A stretch of DNA of 64,000 bases from Rhizobium sp. J15 (GCF_002531825.1 NZ_NWSX01000018.1:1-64000), one strand, 5' to 3'; shown: positions 23,959 through 33,426, counted from the first letter of the stretch. Numbers and translations: made by a program. Notes: generated by a model not told the origin, from the letters alone.

Positions 23959-24216
23959 TTGATCAACGACACGGCCAGCCGATGGGGCGAGCTGTTCGAT
24001 CAGGCCGCAACATCATAGATCTGGGTGCTGCTGGGCCTCAAAGAACGAGATCGGCCACCAACGTGCAAGGTCCGCTTCGCGCCAAAAGCAGTCATCATCT
24101 TAAAGTGCAGACCCTTGGAAACGAGTATCCGGCAACCGCCATCATCCTGAATGCCAGAATGCGCGATTTCTCCAAACTTTCTGTTGACCCTTATTGCCGT
24201 TGTTATTTGCGCGATT

Positions 24217-26049
24217 TCACGCAGGCTTGGTCGCGGTTTCCTCGATCTTGAACGCGCCGTTGATCGCCTTGAAGAGCTTTTCCGCCGAAGCCGTGGTGCC
24301 CTTGGGCAAGTCGGAGAGCTTCGACCAGCTGTCAAACTGCTTGAGCATCTCGGTCAGCACCAACTTCTTGTCGAGCGTCCTTCCATGGCGAGTTTTCAAA
24401 ACCGTCTCGACCCGCTTCGAGATGAGCGTCGTTCCGTCGACGGGCAAGTCTTCGGTTCGAATTGCCACCCCGTAGGCTCTGTTTACGCACTCCCTAAAGA
24501 AGTCGTCAGGGAACAGGTCCTCTATGGCGACATCCGTCTTCTTGATGCCTGCGGCCTCGCGTAACGTGAGGACCCGGAACTCGTAGCCATCTGAGGCGGC
24601 CAGTTCCTTGAGGTCCATCTCCGAAATCTTCTTCTTCGCCACGAGGCCGGCTTCGTCGCTATCAAGCAATACGCCAGCGTCCCATCTCTGACCGATCGCG
24701 AAAGCCGCATACATCGGCGCTCTCGTCGATGTCGCGGCCGGCCATAGATAGACTTGATCGGACAGGCTAGTTTTGCCGCCGTTCCGCAGGAGTCCCGAAA
24801 GCTTGTTCAGGATGAGCGCGTCCGTTCCTCCCTCGACGATCAGAACCCTCCGGCTTCCAAGCATTCCGGACAAGTCCGGTGTCAACCCCAAGGACGCCTC
24901 GATCACGGCCATGGGGGCGGCCTGACTACTCACGACGCCATGGTTGACCGCGACATGGTTGTCCTTCGTCTCGATGATCCTGACGCGCTCGGGATTTGCC
25001 TGATCGACCATGGACGCCAGGTGCGTCGTGTAAAGGATGGTGTTCTTCTCCGAAAGATTATCGAAAACGCGCAGCAGGTCGCGTTGGCCGCTATAATGGA
25101 GATGCACGCCAGGCTCCTCGAGGAGAAGGATGCAGTTTTCGAACTCGCCGTCGCTGGCGTGTGTAAATTTCCAAGCGAACGAGACGTACCACCTGAACCC
25201 GGTCGATCTTCGGTAGAGGCGGACGGGGAAACCGATAGCCTCGTCCTCGGCGAAGATGTTCAATGTCGGACCATCGATGTCGATGTCGAACTTGACCTTC
25301 TTCTGGGTCCAAAGGCGTTGGAACTGCTGCGTGAGGTAAGCGGAGGCAGCCCGCTTATCGAACTGACGAATTGTTCGACCGTCCGCCGTCTCCCCTTTCT
25401 CGACAAAGTCATCGATGTCGATCTGGGCCAGATCGAGCACGATGAGAATGGTCTGGTCCTCTATGGACAACTGATGTCGGTTCTCACGCCCCGCGCGGTC
25501 CCACCTTTGTCTGAGCTGGTCAAGCTCGACCTGGTTTCCCGAGAAGTTGTAGTCCTGGATCAAAACGAATTTTGGCAGGTTCGCCCGACCCCACGCGCTC
25601 ACCTTCTTAGGATCAAGCCCCTGCTTCTCGGCTTCATGAATGTAGCAGCCTGTGCCATAACCGTAGTGTCGGGACGCATAGAGGTTCAGGGACTCTGGCA
25701 ATTTGACCGCGGCGGGGGTCACTGTCGCCTCGGCACCATCCGCCGCATCTATCGTGGTCCGCGCCGACTTGAAAAGGGAAGCTATCTCTTCTGAGCCGAG
25801 GACGAAGTACGCTTGGCAAACAATCTTGCCGCGCGCATCCTTCCTGCCCTTCCAGTCATCGACGGGCCAGTCTTCTGCATCGTCGTACGTTGCCCCATCC
25901 ACGTAGGGATTTAGGCAGTAAAGAGCTTCGAACAGGTTGCTCTTACCCGCTTCGTTCTGCCCCACGAACGCGGTGACGTCCGTCGTGTTGATCCAACCGG
26001 AGTCCAGGACATTACGGTAATTCGTGACCTTGAATTTAGTCAACCTCAT
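24217..26049 (-). CDS. OLD-family ATP-dependent nuclease (ATPase plus Toprim domain)
   Basis: This 610-residue protein has an SMC/RecF-like ATPase: Walker A GQNEAGKS at 30-37 after VTNYRNVLDSGWI, Walker B LLLEEPGVHLH at 308-318 with Glu311/Glu312, and the TTHLASM switch at 341-347. A Toprim domain follows: Glu406 in VLIVEGGTDALIL and Asp463/Asp465 in LLDSDEAG. This is the layout of OLD nucleases, which cleave DNA and in P2 block superinfecting phages. No UvrD-type helicase gene is adjacent, so it is not a Gabija pair; it looks like a single-gene class 1 OLD. ATG 26049 follows GAGG. It sits within the phage late region, transcribed in the late direction but separated from terminase by 880 bases. 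Host or prophage defence is the inferred role. Confidence 0.88.
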   Translation of the reverse strand: MRLTKFKVTNYRNVLDSGWINTTDVTAFVGQNEAGKSNLFEALYCLNPYVDGATYDDAEDWPVDDWKGRKDARGKIVCQAYFVLGSEEIASLFKSARTTIDAADGAEATVTPAAVKLPESLNLYASRHYGYGTGCYIHEAEKQGLDPKKVSAWGRANLPKFVLIQDYNFSGNQVELDQLRQRWDRAGRENRHQLSIEDQTILIVLDLAQIDIDDFVEKGETADGRTIRQFDKRAASAYLTQQFQRLWTQKKVKFDIDIDGPTLNIFAEDEAIGFPVRLYRRSTGFRWYVSFAWKFTHASDGEFENCILLLEEPGVHLHYSGQRDLLRVFDNLSEKNTILYTTHLASMVDQANPERVRIIETKDNHVAVNHGVVSSQAAPMAVIEASLGLTPDLSGMLGSRRVLIVEGGTDALILNKLSGLLRNGGKTSLSDQVYLWPAATSTRAPMYAAFAIGQRWDAGVLLDSDEAGLVAKKKISEMDLKELAASDGYEFRVLTLREAAGIKKTDVAIEDLFPDDFFRECVNRAYGVAIRTEDLPVDGTTLISKRVETVLKTRHGRTLDKKLVLTEMLKQFDSWSKLSDLPKGTTASAEKLFKAINGAFKIEETATKPA

Positions 26050-26929
26050 GATGGCCTCGCCGAAAAATAGTGGGACGGCAATCTATTATCATGTCAGACC
26101 GATTCCAACAGCTTGAAGCTGAAAGATCAATGGACGACACGGTCAGTAAAACAGACGGCTCGGGAGCGGCGCTTTATCCCACGCATACAGTATTGGTCGG
26201 AAATGATTTCGTGCGGGACTTCAAATCGGTTTGAGTTTTGAAAATCGCAACAGGCAAAACGGTCTGGCGGCTCGAGGTAGAGACTATAAGGCACAACCCT
26301 TGGCGGGCCATCCCCTCGTTGTCGCGGATCATGCCGATGCAGGCCTCCGAACAGTACTGCTTGGCTGCTTCCAAAAGAATGAACTCGACACGCGAGCCGC
26401 CAAACACACCCTTGGACGCGGCATCAAGCATAATTTCATTCTCTTTCTTGCGGAAACGCTATGCAACACCCCCGCACGTCGCACGCTAACTTCAAGACGC
26501 GAACACGACTGATTTTCGCTCATTCCTATGGTTCTCCGCTAGTATAGTCCCGACATACCAGCTTAGCGGGAGTTTTGCGCTCCAGTCTGGGCTTGATGCA
26601 TAGGAAATGTGCGCCGGCCGGACCCCGCGTTCATGTTTAATCGGATGAAGCAGTCACCTTAACTATCCATCTTCGTGGATCGGCCGTCACGAACGTTTCG
26701 CTAGCTGATGTCCGCAATGGGCCGAAAGCAGACGTGGTGGCAGTTGCTACCTAGTACTGCTCATCTGCCGTGACAGCAGATGGGGAGCGACGATAGGAGC
26801 GAACGCTGAGCATAAGCGAACGGCATATACTCTCGATCTCAAAAGAGATGAGAAGAGCCAAGCCCCCCTCTCCGCCCTCATCCTGAGGCGCCCCGCAGGG
26901 GCCTCGAAGGACGAGGCCGGCCCCCCCCC
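26050..26929. other. 880-base stretch with no firmly supported gene
   Basis: A minus-strand frame at 26174-26431 (85 residues, including EFILLEAAKQYCSEACIGMI) has fairly natural composition and might be a truncated gene. A 47-codon plus frame runs from 26091 to 26234. Neither has a clear ribosome site or recognised family. The right end carries a copy of the CCTCATCC palindrome. The rest is AT-richer than the phage genes and shows no structure I can explain. Confidence 0.4.
26876..26916. repeat. Dispersed palindromic repeat, family 1 copy c
   Basis: CCTCATCCTGAGGCGCCCCG followed by CAGGGGCCTCGAAGGACGAGG. It ends 13 bases from the terminase stop codon and could serve as its downstream hairpin. 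Confidence 0.8.
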
Positions 26930-28441
26930 TCACCCCAGCGGACTATACTCCACCTCCACATCCACCCCATTCCCGCTCCGCACGCCCCTCTCCCGCCTCA
27001 CCACCGGCTCCGCAAAGGTCAGCGCCAGCGCATCCCCCCGGTTCGGCGAAGGCAGGCCCCGCGCCTTCATGTCCTCCTTGCTCTCCAGCTGGATCTTCCC
27101 ATCCAGCCGCGCCACCGTCTCCGGCCCGACGAGATCCTGGTAGAGCGCCTCATCCTGCGGATCGATCGCCCCGCCCGCCTTGATCCAGCGTTTCTGCATG
27201 CCCCACATCTCGGCGCGCTTGTTGAGAAAACCGGCATCGAGCGGCTTGCCCGAAAACCAGATCAGCCGCCAGGAGCGGCCCATCACCTCGCCGGCACTGA
27301 CGATGCCGGTGCCGTAGCCAGCGTCGACGAACACCGCGTCGGCCTGGTGCTCCTCCTCCAGCCGGGCGATCAGCGCCGCCACCTCGACATCGTTGTCGTT
27401 TCTCGCAAGCGAGGCGAGGCTCTTCGAATAGAGCCCCTGGCGCAGCATGATCTCCAGCGTGTCGTCGCCGGTCCAGGCCGGATCGACGCCGAGGATGACG
27501 GGCGCGAAGGCATATTGCTCGCGGCGGAGATGGCGCGCACGCGCCTGGTCGACATCGTCTGCTGATATGAACTGCATGGCTGACTGGCTCGGAAACTGTC
27601 CGCGAACGCGGATCTTGAAGAAATCGCTGTCTTCGCCGTGATCCTCCTGCCACTGGCGGATCTTGGCCTTGTTGGTGCCCTCCACCGTGCGGCTGTCGAT
27701 CTGGCGTGTCACCCAGCGGTGACGATAGCGGCGAAAACACTCGCGAAAGCGGCCGGAATTGCGCGTCGGATTGCCGAAGACGATCCAGATGATCACCGTG
27801 TTCTCGTCGGTCAGCGCGCCCTCGGCCACCTCCCACACCTTATCGTGGATCTTCGAAGCCTCGTCGAATTCCAGCACGATGATCTTGCCCTGATTATGCA
27901 GCCCGGCGAAGGCCTCGGTATTGTTGACCGACCAGGGCACGAAATCCTGCCGCCACTTGTCCGAGGCCGCCTTGTCCCGGGCGCGGATCGAGGTCGCCTG
28001 CACGTCGAACCAATGCGCTGTTATGGAGGAGCGGAACCATTTGCCGATCTCCGGCGCCGTCTTGGTGCGCATCTGCGTATCGGTATTCGCCGTCGTCACC
28101 AGCATCGCCTCGTTCCAGCAGGACATCGCCCAATTGGAGAGCATGCCCATGCAGGCCGATTTGCCGATGCCGTGGCCTGATGCCACCGCGATCTGCAGCG
28201 GCTGAAACCGCGTGGCGGGATCGGCGAGGTGATCGCGAACGGCCGAAAAAATATCCCGCTGCCAGGCCCGCGGCCCGGCATGCCCCTCGAGCGCCCCCAC
28301 ACCCCAGTCCCAGGCGCTGAGGCTCCAGGCGAGCGGATCGAACTGGCAATCGCTCGCCAACTCGATAATTCCCTCGTTCGGATCGGCCTTGCGCCCCACC
28401 CTTCCAGCATCACCCGCCATCTCAGCCCTCCGCCCCGCCAT
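26930..28441 (-). CDS. Terminase large subunit
   Basis: A 503-residue packaging motor. The ATPase has Walker A GHGIGKS at 89-95 and Walker B IIVLEFDEAS with Asp193-Glu194, followed by the coupling segment IIWIVFGNPTRNSGRF. The RNase H-like nuclease has its first Asp in ILGVDPAW (Asp320), a second acidic stretch in DAVFVDAGYGTG, and the final acidic site in NRGDALALTFA. All catalytic positions are intact. The start overlaps the small terminase gene by 20 bases. The next phage gene in order (70-residue protein) is nearly 4 kb away because the OLD block intervenes, which is unusual for a terminase-portal pair. Confidence 0.93.
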   Translation of the reverse strand: MAGRRAEMAGDAGRVGRKADPNEGIIELASDCQFDPLAWSLSAWDWGVGALEGHAGPRAWQRDIFSAVRDHLADPATRFQPLQIAVASGHGIGKSACMGMLSNWAMSCWNEAMLVTTANTDTQMRTKTAPEIGKWFRSSITAHWFDVQATSIRARDKAASDKWRQDFVPWSVNNTEAFAGLHNQGKIIVLEFDEASKIHDKVWEVAEGALTDENTVIIWIVFGNPTRNSGRFRECFRRYRHRWVTRQIDSRTVEGTNKAKIRQWQEDHGEDSDFFKIRVRGQFPSQSAMQFISADDVDQARARHLRREQYAFAPVILGVDPAWTGDDTLEIMLRQGLYSKSLASLARNDNDVEVAALIARLEEEHQADAVFVDAGYGTGIVSAGEVMGRSWRLIWFSGKPLDAGFLNKRAEMWGMQKRWIKAGGAIDPQDEALYQDLVGPETVARLDGKIQLESKEDMKARGLPSPNRGDALALTFAEPVVRRERGVRSGNGVDVEVEYSPLG

Positions 28442-28955
28442 CGCCTGATTTGCGCGCCTTGGCGCGCGCCAGCCTCTCGCTCAGCGCCTCCAGCCCCTTG
28501 ATCTCCAGCCGATCGTGATAGAGCGCGTGGTGGCGCGCCAGCATGTCGAGCGCCTTCAGCCGGTCGGCCCGCTTGATCTTCGCCACATGCACCACGTCGC
28601 CCTTGGCCTTGGCCGAGGTATTGAACTCCAGCCCGGCAACCGCCGCCGCCGTCCTGTCGTCCCACTCCGAGGGCGCCTTCAGCGCCCCCTCCTCGTCGAA
28701 CACATCGCGCACATCGCCGAAAGCAATGTCGGCGATCGCCGCAAGCACCCGCTCGGCGCTGATCTCCAGCCGCTCCATCTGCGCAGCCAGCGCTTTGTCG
28801 ATCGCGCCGCGAACCACCTCGTTCGCCATCAACCGCCAGCTATTCTTGCGTGCTAAATTTTCACTATAGCCCGCCCGCACCGCCGCCTGCGTCGCGTTCA
28901 GGTCTTTCAGATATTCCGCCACGAACAGCCGCTGCTTCGCCGTCAGTCTCGCCAT
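28422..28955 (-). CDS. Terminase small subunit
   Basis: This 177-residue protein starts with the Terminase_2 signature: LTAKQRLFVAEYLKDLNATQ, then AAVRAGYS and a KNSWRLMANEVVRGAI helix, a helix-turn-helix that binds the packaging site. A middle domain (RVLAAIADIAFGDVRDVFDE) gives oligomerisation, and the C-terminus is basic (RLARAKARKSGDGG). It is the first gene of the late module on the minus strand; its upstream region (28956-29128) is shared with a divergent acyltransferase gene and must contain the late promoter. Confidence 0.92.
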   Translation of the reverse strand: MARLTAKQRLFVAEYLKDLNATQAAVRAGYSENLARKNSWRLMANEVVRGAIDKALAAQMERLEISAERVLAAIADIAFGDVRDVFDEEGALKAPSEWDDRTAAAVAGLEFNTSAKAKGDVVHVAKIKRADRLKALDMLARHHALYHDRLEIKGLEALSERLARAKARKSGDGGAEG

Positions 28956-29128
28956 GGATGATCACGCCCCCGATGAGGCGCAATCATAGAAACCGGATGG
29001 TTGGGAACAAAAATCGAGCGCGGCCACATCGGCTCGTTGCAGATAATTGTCGAATACTGTCGCAAAGTTGTTGATGCGACACCGCAAATCTTGCTATCCC
29101 CTCTGCCATAAACGAAAGGGTTGCAAAT

Positions 29129-30262
29129 ATGAGTCCTTCTCGTGCGGGCGGTCGTATCGAATGCCTCGATGGCTTGCGTGGTCTCGCCGCCCTCTGGGTC
29201 CTGATCGGACACGCCCATATTCTCACCGGCTTCAAGCTGCCGCTGATCGGCGATCCCGAACTGGGCGTGGATCTCTTCATCATGCTCTCGGGCTTCCTGA
29301 TGGTCTTCCACTATCAGCGCCGACGCGGCAGGGAACCATGGGAGGCAACGAGCACGTGGACCACCTTCTGGATTCGCCGCTATTTCCGGATTGCGCCCCT
29401 CTATTACGTGATGCTCGTCGCCGCATTGACGCTCGGCCCGCTCATCTACGAAGCCCGAATGGTGATCGACGCCTATAACGGCGTGCAGCCGCAGCTTGCG
29501 AGCCGATATCTCGACAGCAGCCTGTCGAATTATCTCGCGCATTTTTCCTTCCTGTTCGGCCTCAGCCGCGCCTATTCCTTCAGGACGGCGCTTCCCGATT
29601 GGAGCATCGGGCTCGAAATGCAGTTCTACGCGGCGCTGCCGTTTATCATGATCATCGTCGGCCGCGTCGGCTGGATCAAGGGCATCACCGGCGTTGCGGC
29701 GCTCGGCGCCCTGACAACGTATGTGTGCCACAAGGTCGGATACACGTTTCTGATGCCGACATTCCTGCCGCTCAAGATGCATGTCTTCGCAGCCGGCATG
29801 CTGCTCGCAGGCGCCCTATGGACGAATGAGAAGCGCGCCTATCTGTTCGCGGGCTTTGCCGGTTATCTCGTCATCGCCCCGATCGGCGGCGAGATGGACT
29901 GGCTCCATCAGATCACCAGGCTCGTCCTGGTCCTGACCTTCTTCGCGCTCATTCATACGGAGCGCCTGCCGGCGGCCGCGGCCCGGATAGCCGCACCCGT
30001 CAGCAGCTGGCTCGGCAACCGCTTCTTCCATAATCTCGGCGAGCTTTCCTTCGGCGCCTATCTCATCCACCTGCTGATCATGCAGCCGGTCGTCGCCTAT
30101 CTCATTGGCGCCGTCGATGTGACCAACCCCGTTCGCTGGGCTCTCACGCTGCTGATCACGATGCCGGTCGTCTATGCGCTCGCCTGGCTCGGCTATACCT
30201 TCATCGAAATGCCCGGCCAGAACATCGGCAAGGCGCTCACCAAACCGCGAGCCCGAGCTTAA
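29129..30262 (+). CDS. Acyltransferase 3 family membrane protein (OafA-like)
   Basis: This 377-residue integral membrane protein has about ten hydrophobic segments. The N-terminal LDGLRGLAALWVLIGHAHI holds the conserved Arg and His of the family, VDLFIMLSGFLMVFHY is the second signature, and WSIGLEMQFYAALPFI is the third. Such enzymes O-acetylate or O-acylate sugars of lipopolysaccharide, exopolysaccharide or Nod-factor-like glycans in the inner membrane. It is transcribed away from terminase with only 173 bases between, and a second acyltransferase follows in the same direction. Its substrate is not readable. It might be a host gene at the prophage junction or a lysogenic-conversion gene. 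Confidence 0.88.
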   Translation: MSPSRAGGRIECLDGLRGLAALWVLIGHAHILTGFKLPLIGDPELGVDLFIMLSGFLMVFHYQRRRGREPWEATSTWTTFWIRRYFRIAPLYYVMLVAALTLGPLIYEARMVIDAYNGVQPQLASRYLDSSLSNYLAHFSFLFGLSRAYSFRTALPDWSIGLEMQFYAALPFIMIIVGRVGWIKGITGVAALGALTTYVCHKVGYTFLMPTFLPLKMHVFAAGMLLAGALWTNEKRAYLFAGFAGYLVIAPIGGEMDWLHQITRLVLVLTFFALIHTERLPAAAARIAAPVSSWLGNRFFHNLGELSFGAYLIHLLIMQPVVAYLIGAVDVTNPVRWALTLLITMPVVYALAWLGYTFIEMPGQNIGKALTKPRARA

Positions 30263-30475
30263 AAGCCGCGTCGGCCGCGGCCCGCTTCCCCGTCGCGGCC
30301 TGGAAAATGCCCCTCGAAGCCGGCACTACGCCAACGGCTGGATTCGGCCCTGCCACGCCGCGCACCTTGGCCTGCGCTCGATTCCCGCATCGCCTCAACA
30401 ACAACCGGAAATACCTTGCACCTGCCTTTGCTTCATCTTATCAATTCGGGACAAGATGAAGTATAGAGGCAGCTT

Positions 30476-31504
30476 ATGCGTGAGCCTCAACTGGATGGAT
30501 TGCGGGCGATAGCACTTCTATCGGTGTTCTATTCTCATTTCTGGGAGGAGAACTCTGACCTGGGCCATATCGGCGTCCGTTTCTTCTTTGTCCTGAGCGG
30601 CTTCCTCATCACCAACATTCTGCTCGCGGCCAAAGAGCGGGACGACCGCGCGACGGCTATCATCGCATTCTTCATCCGAAGAGCCGCCAGGATCTGGCCG
30701 CCCTACTATCTGCTGCTCGCATTTTGCGGCTTGGCGGCCGGCGCCTTGCAGCTGCGGATGATGCACCAGTCCCTGCCCTGGCACGCCTTGTTCCTCTCCA
30801 ACATCTGGTATGCCTCGCACGGACCGGAACCTTGGGCGCTGCGGCATCTCTGGACGCTTGCCGTGGAGGAGCAATTCTACCTGATCTGGCCCTTCGTGGT
30901 CCTGGCGTTGCCGGCCCGGTATTTCCTGAAACTCTGCGGTGCGCTGATTTTAGCCGTGGTGCCTTACAGGATAATCGCCCTTGCCATGGGCGAGGTCGAG
31001 CTCGGCCTCGCCCTTCCCTTCGATTCCGTCGACGCACTGGCGGCCGGCGCCGCCTTATCCTTCCTGTCGGCGAAGGGATGGAGCGCGCCCCGCTGGCTCG
31101 TCTCCTTGTCGATGCCGATCGGTCTGGCAGGGCTGGTGACGCTCACCGCCTTCGAAACCGGAGATTTCTTCGAATGGATTGTCATCGAGACCGCGCTGCT
31201 TCTGCCGCTGACCCTCATCGTGGCCCTCGCCTCGAAGGGCCGGTGCCTCGCCATCCTGGCAAACAGACTATTGAGCGGCCTCGGCCGGATCAGCTACGGC
31301 GCCTATCTCTATCATCTGCCGGTCTGGGCCGTTCTCCTGGCCCTCAGCGAACGTTTCGCCGTGATAGACGTCTCACGCGGCCCCTTGACGACGGCCATCG
31401 CCGGATCGCTGTCGATCCTCATCGCCCTGGCATCGTGGCTGAGCTTGGAGCGCCCCGTAATGGCCTGGTCGAAGAAGCTGACGAGCCGCATGGCCCCGGC
31501 ATGA
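30476..31504 (+). CDS. Acyltransferase 3 family membrane protein, second copy
   Basis: This 342-residue membrane protein has the family signature at the N-terminus (MREPQLDGLRAIALLSVFYSH, conserved Arg and His), then GVRFFFVLSGFLITNILL, IRRAARIWPPYYLLLAF and HLWTLAVEEQFYLIWPF. It belongs to the same broad family as the neighbour but to a different branch, since sequence outside the signatures differs. The intervening 213 bases hold no gene. ATG 30476 follows AGAGGC. Probably modifies a cell-surface glycan. Confidence 0.88.
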   Translation: MREPQLDGLRAIALLSVFYSHFWEENSDLGHIGVRFFFVLSGFLITNILLAAKERDDRATAIIAFFIRRAARIWPPYYLLLAFCGLAAGALQLRMMHQSLPWHALFLSNIWYASHGPEPWALRHLWTLAVEEQFYLIWPFVVLALPARYFLKLCGALILAVVPYRIIALAMGEVELGLALPFDSVDALAAGAALSFLSAKGWSAPRWLVSLSMPIGLAGLVTLTAFETGDFFEWIVIETALLLPLTLIVALASKGRCLAILANRLLSGLGRISYGAYLYHLPVWAVLLALSERFAVIDVSRGPLTTAIAGSLSILIALASWLSLERPVMAWSKKLTSRMAPA

Positions 31505-31599
31505 ACCAGGAGAGCCATGGCCATCCCGGCAGCCCCGGAAAACGCCATCGCCCCTCGTCATCCAAGGGGCGATGAACTCAGCAAAACCAGACGATAGGA

Positions 31600-32580
31600 T
31601 CAGGGGCTCGTCGTCTCGCCGCTCGTGGCAGCCGTTTCGGTCGCATCCACGCCATCCGTGGCTTCAGTCGTTTCCGAAGTCTCGGTCGGCGTCGTTTCCA
31701 CAGTCGTCGCAGGGTCTGTCGTCTCGGTACCATCAGCCGTCTCGCCGGTCGGAGTCTCGGTCGCCGGAGTCTCCGTGACAGGCGTCTCGGTCGTCGGGGT
31801 CTCCGCCACCGGTTCCTCCGTCACCGGAGCCGCTGCCGCCAGCGCGTCCCTCATCTGGTCGATCGTGCCGACGGCCGTGCCGATGCCGAGCGTGTCCTTC
31901 GCCCAGCCGAGAGCTTCGGGGCTGAGCGTGCCGGTCTTGGTCGCCGAAGCCAGCGCTGCCATCAGGGCGGCATCGCCGAGAACGGGATCGTCAGCCGGCG
32001 GCGCGACGCCATTGGCGAGTTCGTACTGGGCGTAGGCGGTGGCATAGGCCGAGAGCGCCGCCATCTTGGGATCTGCGGTATTCATCAGCGCGTGATAGTT
32101 GCGCTTCAGCGAATTCAGCTTGGCAAGCTCCGCCGCAGGCTTCTTCGAAGGCTTGGTCGCCGGCGCCGTGGCAAGGGTCGTCTTCTTGGCTGCGCCCTTG
32201 GTGCTGACGGTCTGCTTGGCCGATTTCGTCTTGCCGGTATTGCCGGTCTGGGCGAATTTGCCCGAGCTTTTCGCACTGCCGCTGTTGGTCTTGCCGCTGG
32301 AGCTGCTCTTTCCGCCGCTGCTCTTGCTGCTGCCGCCGCCATGGCTGCCGCTGTTGCCGCTGCCGCCGCCATGGCTGCCTCCGCCGCCGCCGTTACCGCC
32401 GCCTCCGCCTCCGCCACCGCCGCCGCCACCGTTACCACCACCACCGCCGCCGTTACCACCACCGCCACCATTGCCGCCCTTGGCGAAAGCGGGCGAGAGA
32501 TCGGTGAAGATGATGTTGAGGGGCGCCAGCGCCACAGTCGTGGAGAGACAGAGAACGCCGAGAATTCTGGAGAGCCGCAT
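31600..32580 (-). CDS. Secreted glycine-rich protein with Thr/Glu/Pro-rich tail
   Basis: This 326-residue protein starts with a signal peptide (positively charged MRLSR, apolar ILGVLCLSTTVALAPL, cleavage probably after an AFA motif at about 32). Residues 34-85 are nearly pure Gly with Asn and His. Residues 85-145 are Ser/Lys/Gly-rich. A folded helical core lies at 145-240 (LAKLNSLKRNYHALMNTADP, then AALSAYATAYAQYELANGV), and the C-terminal 80 residues are Thr/Glu/Pro/Val repeats (TETPVTETPATETPTGE). The DNA of the Gly tract is a near-repeat of GCC/GCCACC codons and may change length by slippage. An envelope or matrix role is inferred; no family was recognised. Confidence 0.7.
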   Translation of the reverse strand: MRLSRILGVLCLSTTVALAPLNIIFTDLSPAFAKGGNGGGGGNGGGGGGNGGGGGGGGGGGGNGGGGGSHGGGSGNSGSHGGGSSKSSGGKSSSSGKTNSGSAKSSGKFAQTGNTGKTKSAKQTVSTKGAAKKTTLATAPATKPSKKPAAELAKLNSLKRNYHALMNTADPKMAALSAYATAYAQYELANGVAPPADDPVLGDAALMAALASATKTGTLSPEALGWAKDTLGIGTAVGTIDQMRDALAAAAPVTEEPVAETPTTETPVTETPATETPTGETADGTETTDPATTVETTPTETSETTEATDGVDATETAATSGETTSP

Positions 32581-32785
32581 GGTAGTCCTTCCGATGGGCA
32601 GAAAATGCCGTTACACCGGAATTATTGAAGCAGCCGCCCTATAAAGATCTCATTGAGCATCTTCTTTCAATTTGAACTTTCCGTCGAATATTCCGCCATG
32701 CAGTGCCTCATTGTTCCCAAAATGAAACTAAATCCCTTCCGCTGCGTTATCCCCTCGATACATCCGTTTGCCCAAGGTGAGTGAC

Positions 32786-33283
32786 ATGAAAAGATTCGCC
32801 ATCATTGCCCTGTCGATAGCGACGGCCTTCTCCGGAATGCCGGCATCGGCAGGCCCTGCCTTTGTGCCGAGTCCGGTACAACAGGCGGCGCAGCCGGCGC
32901 CCGGAGGCAGCGATGCCCGGATCATGCAGGTCGGCTGCAATAACTTCACGAACTGCCCAGGCCAGTTCAACAACGGCCGCAGGTGGTATCCGAGACGCCA
33001 CTATTATCGTGACCGCAGCTACTATCGCGACCGCGATTATTACAGGGACGATCGTTACGGCCGCTATAACCGTCGCTATCGCCATCACGATAATACCGGC
33101 GCCATCATCGGCGGCCTGGCAGCCGGCGCCCTCATCGGCGGCATCATCGCCTCGCAGCCCCGCGCCTACAGCTCGCGCGGCTATAGCTCGCATGCCGAAT
33201 ATTGCTACGCCCGCTACCGGTCGTACCGCGCCTACGACAACACCTACCAGCCGAACTACGGCCCACGCCGCCAGTGCCGGTAA
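32786..33283 (+). CDS. BA14K family secreted protein
   Basis: This 165-residue protein has a signal peptide (MKRFAIIALSIATAFSGMP then ASA cleavage) and ends in the BA14K motif: HAEYCYARYRSYRAYDNTYQ followed by PNYGPRRQC. The middle is a Tyr/Arg/Asp-rich repeat (RDRSYYRDRDYYRDDRYGR) and one Gly-rich apolar segment AIIGGLAAGALIGGIIAS typical for this group. BA14K proteins were first described in Brucella as an immunoreactive lectin-like surface protein and are abundant in Rhizobiales. ATG 32786 follows AAGGTGA; an upstream TTG is less likely. A strong terminator follows at 33305. Confidence 0.88.
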   Translation: MKRFAIIALSIATAFSGMPASAGPAFVPSPVQQAAQPAPGGSDARIMQVGCNNFTNCPGQFNNGRRWYPRRHYYRDRSYYRDRDYYRDDRYGRYNRRYRHHDNTGAIIGGLAAGALIGGIIASQPRAYSSRGYSSHAEYCYARYRSYRAYDNTYQPNYGPRRQCR

Positions 33284-33304
33284 TCCAGTCCCTGGCAACG
33301 CAGC

Positions 33305-33333
33305 AAGCCCCGCATGAAGGTGCGGGGCTTTTT
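33305..33333 (+). terminator. Rho-independent terminator after BA14K gene
   Basis: AAGCCCCGCA and TGCGGGGCTT form a nine- to ten-pair stem with loop TGAAGG, followed by a run of five T. It lies 22 bases after the stop codon. Confidence 0.9.
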
Positions 33334-33426
33334 GCTGTCGAACCGAATGCAAGAGACGGACGGAGCAAGACATCCCTGCTCCGTCCGTCCCGTCAGCCCA
33401 GCCTCGGGGTGGGGCTGAGCATTCCG

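Noticed and set aside
24001..24216. Segment with AAGGTCCGCTTCGCGCCAAA, similar to a dispersed rhizobial sequence
   Set aside because: Only one copy in the window, so a repeat cannot be supported from this sequence.
24217..26049. Gabija defence system (GajA-GajB)
   Set aside because: The ATPase-Toprim protein is present, but no UvrD-type helicase gene is adjacent on either side.
1..28955. Diversity-generating retroelement as in phage BPP-1
   Set aside because: The capsid genes are BPP-1-like, but I found no reverse transcriptase, no template/variable repeat pair and no Mtd-like C-type lectin tail protein in the window.
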